10,063 nucleotides of DNA, from the NCBI GenBank assembly GCA_964528705.1, contig CAZGUW010000177.1:1-10063 (forward strand), written 5' to 3'. Position 1 is the stretch's first letter. Each line of letters starts with the position of its first letter. The notes under the pieces were generated by a model. It was not told where the DNA came from. It searched no databases and saw only the letters and a program-made list of their open reading frames with translations. The position numbers and the translations under genes were made by a program. Of this stretch, positions 6,718-10,063 are shown piece by piece. The DNA comes from SLRI01 sp964528705. GTDB taxonomy: Bacteria > Pseudomonadota > Alphaproteobacteria > Geminicoccales > Geminicoccaceae.

Positions 6718-7149
6718 ATGCTCGCATCGACCAGCCCCGCCGGGCCTCCGGCGCCACCCCAGGATCGCGCGGCAACCGGCCCGGGTCTCTGGACCCCGCC
6801 GATCGACGGCCACGGGCTCTACAAATCCCTGATCCTGCGCCTGCCTCTGGACGTACGCCGATCGCTCGATCACGAGCAGCTCCTGGCGCTGCGGCAGGCG
6901 ACGGAGGAGCTCGCCTGGGGCGGGCACGCGGTGGATATCAGGGTGAGCCTCTGGACGCCGCTCGGCCGCCGCTACCTCGCGATCGTCGGCGGGCGTGAGC
7001 GCCGCGACCAGCTGCGCCTGACGCACGAGCGCTCGCGCCACCCTCTGGTGCGGCTCGGCAACGTGGTGTCGCTGCTGCTCTTCGTCTGCATGGTGCTGGG
7101 ACTTGGGGCATTTGCCGGCCTCGCGGTCCTGGCCCTGACCCTCCTATAG
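6718..7149 (+). CDS. Small C-terminally anchored membrane protein, unknown function
   Basis: I do not recognise this 143-residue protein with certainty; it has the look of a conserved small alphaproteobacterial hypothetical. The first 30 residues are Pro/Ala-rich and probably disordered. A soluble middle section of about 80 residues follows, containing LRLPLDVRRSLDHEQLLALRQA and WTPLGRRYLAIVGGRERR. The last 29 residues (about 115-143) form one strongly hydrophobic helix ending at the C-terminus, so the soluble part should face the cytoplasm. A good ribosome site (AGGAG at 6704-6708, nine bases before ATG) and typical codon use support it being real. It is divergent from the TadG-like gene across 281 bp and converges on the dehydrogenase gene, so no operon partner points to a role. 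Confidence 0.72.
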   Translation: MLASTSPAGPPAPPQDRAATGPGLWTPPIDGHGLYKSLILRLPLDVRRSLDHEQLLALRQATEELAWGGHAVDIRVSLWTPLGRRYLAIVGGRERRDQLRLTHERSRHPLVRLGNVVSLLLFVCMVLGLGAFAGLAVLALTLL

Positions 7150-7152
7150 GTG

Positions 7153-7168
7153 CCGGGACGGCGTCCGG
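7153..7168. terminator. Short GC hairpin between convergent genes
   Basis: The 19-bp gap between the two convergent stops contains CCGGGACGGCGTCCGG, which can fold as CCGG/CCGG or GGAC-GGC-GTCC. It is symmetrical enough to act on both strands, but no T-tract follows on either side, so terminator function is only a suggestion from its position. Confidence 0.25.
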
Positions 7169-7915
7169 TCAGGGCATCAGCTGGCCGCCATTGACCTCGA
7201 GGATCTGTCCGGTCACGTAGCCGCCAAGCCGCTCCGAGGCGAGAAACAGGAACGCACCGGCGCAGTCGTCCCCCTGGCCGATGCGCTGCAGCGGAATCCG
7301 CTGCCGGGTCGCCTCGAGCTTCTCGCTGGTCGAGTAGATCTCGTGGAACTCGGTGGCGATGGTGCCGGGCGATACGGCGTTGACGCGGATGCGGTCAGCG
7401 GCGAGCTCGGTCGCGAGTGCCCGGGTGAAGGTCGAGACGAAGGCCTTGGCGGACGAATAGAGCGCCGAGCCGGCGCTGCCGCCGGTGCGGGCGGAGATCG
7501 ACGTCACGTTGATGATCTGGCCCTGACTGGCGCGCAGGGCCGGCAGGGCCGCGCGGCTGGCTGCCACCACCGAGCGCGCGTTCAGGTCGAAGACCCGGTC
7601 GATCGCCGCGTCATCCATGGCATCGAGCGTGACCCGGCCGAGCATGTGCCCGGCATTGTTGATCAGGATGTCGAGGCCACCGAGCGCCGCCACGGCCGCC
7701 TCGACGGTGCGTACCGGCGCCGCGTGCTCCGTAAAGTCGCCCCGTACCAGCGCGACATGCGGAATGGCGGCCGCCTCCGCGGCGTCGCGCCGATGGTGCA
7801 GGACCAGCCGGGCGCCGCAGGCTGCGAACAGGCGTGCCGCCGCCGCACCGATACCGCGACTGGCACCGGTGATCAGAACGCGCTTGCCTTCGAGGCCCGG
7901 ATCGATAGGTGTCAC
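7169..7915 (-). CDS. Short-chain dehydrogenase/reductase (classical SDR)
   Basis: NAD(P)-dependent oxidoreductase of 248 residues, the normal length for a classical SDR. Nucleotide-binding TGASRGIG is at 16-23, NNAG at 86-89, and the catalytic tetrad is complete: Asn112, Ser139, Tyr153, Lys157 (YSSAK). VSPGTIATEF after it is the usual segment that closes over the cofactor. Arg20 within the Gly motif and Arg42/Arg43 after the second strand lean toward NADP(H). The C-terminal GGYVTGQILEVNGGQ is typical of FabG-like members. The substrate cannot be told; 3-oxoacyl, sugar or polyol substrates are all possible. The start is GTG, supported by an excellent AAGGAG six bases upstream. It is divergent from the HAD hydrolase with 20 bp between starts, and is a single-gene unit in this window. 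Confidence 0.93.
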   Translation of the reverse strand: MTPIDPGLEGKRVLITGASRGIGAAAARLFAACGARLVLHHRRDAAEAAAIPHVALVRGDFTEHAAPVRTVEAAVAALGGLDILINNAGHMLGRVTLDAMDDAAIDRVFDLNARSVVAASRAALPALRASQGQIINVTSISARTGGSAGSALYSSAKAFVSTFTRALATELAADRIRVNAVSPGTIATEFHEIYSTSEKLEATRQRIPLQRIGQGDDCAGAFLFLASERLGGYVTGQILEVNGGQLMP

Positions 7916-7935
7916 GCCGTTCTCCTTCTCGCCCC

Positions 7936-8868
7936 ATGCCTTACAGGACCGCAGCCTTGGCCAGAACCATCCAGCAGCCCGGCGTCGCCAGCGGCACCGG
8001 AACCACCGTCGTGGCCGGCGTCGGCGACTTCGTCGATCGCTTCGAAGCCTTCCTCATCGACCAATGGGGCGTCCTGCACAATGGCGCAGCACCTTACCCT
8101 GGAGCCATCGAGCTCCTGGCCGAGCTGCACCGCCGTGGCAAGCGCGTGGTGCTGCTGACCAATTCCGGCCGGCGGCGCAGCTACAACGCCGAACGGCTCG
8201 AGGAACTCGGCTTCGACACCTCCCTGCTGACCGGCATCGTCACGTCGGGCGAGGCGACCTGGCTGGCGCTGCGCAACCGCACGCTGGACGCGTTCCGGGC
8301 GCTCGGCCAGCGCTGCCTTCTCTTCACCCGCGAAGGCGATTTGGGCCCGGTCGAGGGGCTCGATCTCGACGTGGTCGAGGATCCTGCGCTGGCCGATTTC
8401 GTCTACCTTACTTGGCTCGACGCCCTGACGCATGACATGGCCGAGTTCGATCGGCTGGTCACCGTCGCCGCCGGGCGCGGGTTGCCTATGGTCTGCTCGA
8501 ATCCCGACCGGGTCGCCCCGACCGAGGGCGGCCTGACCATGGCGCCTGGTGCGCTCGCCGAGCGCTATCGCGAGATGGGCGGACAGGTGATCTATGTCGG
8601 CAAGCCGCATGCGCCCATCTATGCCGCCTGCCGCGACCTCCTGCCGGGCGTCGCCGCCGATGCCATTTGCGGCATCGGCGACAGCTTCGAGCACGACATC
8701 AAGGGTGCCAAGGACGCCGGCCGCGCCGCCGCCTTCATCATGCGGGGCCTCCAAGCCGAGGCCTTCCCCGAAGGTGCCGACCCGGCGGCTGACCGGGCCG
8801 CCCTCGAGGACCTCGCCCGGCGTCATTCGGCCATTGCGGACTTCGCCCTGCCGGGCTTTCGCCTCTGA
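7936..8868 (+). CDS. HAD superfamily class IIA (NagD-like) hydrolase, TIGR01459-type
   Basis: A 310-residue HAD phosphatase-like enzyme. Motif I is FLIDQWGVLHNG (nucleophile Asp42), motif II LLTNSGR, motif III Lys in YVGKPHAPIY, and motif IV GIGDSFEHDIKGA. The cap insertion between motifs II and III marks class IIA, the group of NagD and 4-nitrophenyl phosphatases. The residue two after the nucleophile is Trp44 instead of the usual general-acid Asp, a pattern I associate with the alphaproteobacterial TIGR01459 subgroup, whose substrate is not known to me. The ATG at 7936 has no clear ribosome site; GTG codons at 7909 (longer) and 8011 (285 residues) are alternatives, and the first 25 residues look non-conserved. 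It lies 103 bp before the formate dehydrogenase gene and is divergent from the SDR gene. Confidence 0.88.
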   Translation: MPYRTAALARTIQQPGVASGTGTTVVAGVGDFVDRFEAFLIDQWGVLHNGAAPYPGAIELLAELHRRGKRVVLLTNSGRRRSYNAERLEELGFDTSLLTGIVTSGEATWLALRNRTLDAFRALGQRCLLFTREGDLGPVEGLDLDVVEDPALADFVYLTWLDALTHDMAEFDRLVTVAAGRGLPMVCSNPDRVAPTEGGLTMAPGALAERYREMGGQVIYVGKPHAPIYAACRDLLPGVAADAICGIGDSFEHDIKGAKDAGRAAAFIMRGLQAEAFPEGADPAADRAALEDLARRHSAIADFALPGFRL

Positions 8869-8895
8869 GCCGCCGGAGCAGGCTGCTGCTGGGGT

Positions 8896-8925
8896 TTGAC
8901 AAGCCGGGCGGGGCTCGGCACGAAT
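8896..8925 (+). promoter_or_regulatory. Promoter candidate for the formate dehydrogenase gene
   Basis: A perfect TTGACA at 8896-8901 is followed after 18 bp by ACGAAT (8920-8925), which keeps only the last three bases of TATAAT. It lies in the 103-bp gap after the hydrolase stop and about 50-75 bp before the formate dehydrogenase ATG. The -35 is convincing; the -10 is weak. Confidence 0.4.
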
Positions 8926-8940
8926 CAGGGGTTTCCCTGA
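8925..8940. promoter_or_regulatory. Perfect 6-bp inverted repeat at the promoter (operator or leader hairpin)
   Basis: TCAGGG-GTTT-CCCTGA is a perfect inverted repeat with a four-base centre, 31 bp before the formate dehydrogenase ATG and touching the proposed -10 element. It could be a repressor operator, a leader hairpin, or the end signal of the hydrolase gene; no T-tract follows, which disfavours the last. Confidence 0.4.
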
Positions 8941-8971
8941 AGCGACGAGCAGACTGCGGCAGCGAGGCGCC

Positions 8972-10063
8972 ATGACCGATCCGATCCGCTTCACCCTCGA
9001 CGGCCAGGAGGTCGAGGCCCGGCCGGGCGAGACTATCTGGCAGGTGGCCGATCGGCTGGGCATCGCCATCCCGCATCTCTGCTACGCCCCCGAGCCCGGC
9101 TACCGGCCGGACGGCAATTGCCGCGCCTGCATGGTGGAGATCGAGGGCGAGCGCGTGCTCGCCGCCTCCTGCCTGAGAACGCCCAGGGCCGGCATGACCG
9201 TGCATGTCGGCAGCGAGCGGGCGAGCAAGGCCCGCCGCATGGTCATGGAGCTCCTGCTCGCCGACCAGCCACCGGCCGGGCAGGCGCACGACCCGCAGAG
9301 CCGCCTCATGCATTGGGTCGCCAGGAGCGGACTCGAAGCCAGCCGCTTTCCCCCCGAAGCCCGGCCTGGCGCCGATCCCAGCCATCCGGCGATGCGGGTC
9401 AATCTCGATGCCTGCATCCAGTGCACGCTCTGCGTGCGCGCCTGCCGCGAGGTGCAGGTCAACGACGTGATCGGCATGGCCGGCCGCGGCCATGCCGAGA
9501 AGATCGTCTTCGACATGGACGATCCCATGGGTGCGTCGACCTGCGTCGCCTGTGGCGAATGCGTCCAGGCCTGTCCGACCGGCGCCCTGATGCCGGCCTC
9601 GATCATGGACGATGGCCGGATCGGCGACCGGTCGGCCGACCGCGAAGTGGAGAGCGTGTGTCCCTTCTGCGGTGTCGGCTGCCGGCTCACCTTCCACGTC
9701 AGGGACGGCCGCATTCGCCATGTCACCGGTGCCAATGGCCCGGCCAACGAGAACCGGCTTTGCGTCAAGGGCCGTTTCGGCTTCGACTACGTGCACAGCC
9801 CCGAGCGGCTGACGGTGCCGCTGATCCGCAAGGCGGATGCGCCGAAGCGCGCCGACGAGCTCGTGGACGCCGCCAATCCCTGGAGCCACTTCCGCGAGGC
9901 CAGCTGGGAGGAGGCGCTCGAGGTCGCCGCTGCCGGGCTCGAGCGCATCCGTGACGCAGCGGGCGGCGAGGCGCTCGCCGGCTTCGGCTCGGCCAAATGC
10001 TCGAACGAAGAGGCCTATCTTTTCCAGAAGCTGATCCGGCAGGGCTTCAAGACCAACAATGTC
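8972..10063 (+). CDS. fdsA: Formate dehydrogenase alpha subunit, FdsA-like, cut by right window edge
   Basis: The N-terminal 364 residues of a molybdenum formate dehydrogenase catalytic subunit, which oxidises formate to CO2 and passes electrons through Fe-S clusters, normally to NAD+ via FdsB/FdsG partners. Domains in order: a 2Fe-2S ferredoxin with Cys37, 50, 53 and 67; two 4Fe-4S ferredoxin motifs, Cys148-151-154-158 and Cys191-194-197-201; then the N-terminal 4Fe-4S motif of the bis-MGD domain, Cys230-233-237 and Cys264, with LCVKGRFG after it. No Cys occurs between 67 and 148, so the His-Cys3 cluster seen in NuoG-like relatives is missing. The active-site (seleno)cysteine lies past the edge. 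The ATG at 8972 has GAGG four bases ahead and gives the standard start of the ferredoxin fold. Partner subunits usually lie upstream in fds operons; here the gene follows an unrelated hydrolase. Confidence 0.93.
   Translation, partial: MTDPIRFTLDGQEVEARPGETIWQVADRLGIAIPHLCYAPEPGYRPDGNCRACMVEIEGERVLAASCLRTPRAGMTVHVGSERASKARRMVMELLLADQPPAGQAHDPQSRLMHWVARSGLEASRFPPEARPGADPSHPAMRVNLDACIQCTLCVRACREVQVNDVIGMAGRGHAEKIVFDMDDPMGASTCVACGECVQACPTGALMPASIMDDGRIGDRSADREVESVCPFCGVGCRLTFHVRDGRIRHVTGANGPANENRLCVKGRFGFDYVHSPERLTVPLIRKADAPKRADELVDAANPWSHFREASWEEALEVAAAGLERIRDAAGGEALAGFGSAKCSNEEAYLFQKLIRQGFKTNNV

Noticed and set aside
4982..6832. Plus-strand frame of 616 codons opposite the TadG-like gene
   Set aside because: Antisense shadow of a gene with clear VWA and membrane motifs; its own sequence has no recognisable domain.
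7912..9069. Minus-strand frame of 385 codons opposite the HAD hydrolase
   Set aside because: Antisense to a gene carrying all four HAD motifs, and it crosses the promoter gap into formate dehydrogenase; no motif of its own.
8738..9889. Minus-strand frame of 383 codons opposite formate dehydrogenase
   Set aside because: Antisense to conserved Fe-S cluster motifs; composition typical of a shadow frame.
1..10063. Mobile elements, CRISPR arrays, tRNA or rRNA genes
   Set aside because: No transposase or integrase motifs, regularly spaced repeats, or recognisable tRNA/rRNA sequence were seen on reading through the window; short tRNA-like folds cannot be excluded without a covariance search.

Overview
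The window is GC-rich and densely coded, with a strong G/C preference at third codon positions that opens long stop-free frames on the wrong strand. Gene content (Tad-type pseudopilins, an NAD-linked FdsA-like formate dehydrogenase alpha subunit, a NagD-like HAD hydrolase of the DxWG type) fits an alphaproteobacterium, perhaps of a Rhodospirillales-like lineage. That placement is inference; no rRNA or tRNA is present to confirm it.

Layout. Positions 1-3347 (minus strand) hold four tightly packed genes, transcribed right to left: sulfotransferase A, a GT8-like glycosyltransferase, an LpxL-like acyltransferase, and sulfotransferase B, which runs off the left edge. Spacings are 33 bp, 14 bp and an 8-bp overlap, so this looks like one operon. 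Its enzyme set (sugar transfer, acyl transfer, sulfate transfer) suggests a sulfated, acylated glycoconjugate of the envelope. Sulfotransferase B keeps the PAPS-binding motifs but has Asn where its paralogue A has the expected catalytic His.

Positions 3576-6436 (minus strand) hold three membrane-anchored Tad-like proteins: a large TadG-like protein with a von Willebrand A domain, a TadE-like pseudopilin with EF-hand-like calcium-loop sequences, and a second TadE-like pseudopilin. They are joined by a 4-bp overlap and a 3-bp gap. No Tad ATPase, secretin, prepilin or prepilin peptidase gene is in view. A 228-bp gap separates them from the sulfotransferase operon, which reads in the same direction.

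Positions 6718-7149 (plus) encode a small, unrecognised C-terminally membrane-anchored protein. It converges on a short-chain dehydrogenase (7169-7915, minus). That gene is divergent, with only 20 bp between start codons, from a HAD hydrolase (7936-8868, plus). From 8972 to the right edge (plus) lies the N-terminal third or so of a molybdenum formate dehydrogenase alpha subunit, preceded by a TTGACA-type promoter candidate and a perfect 6-bp inverted repeat.

The best candidate for something undescribed is the sulfotransferase/glycosyltransferase/acyltransferase operon. The calcium-loop pseudopilin is a second point. The right-hand third is ordinary metabolic sequence. No mobile element, CRISPR array or RNA gene was seen.
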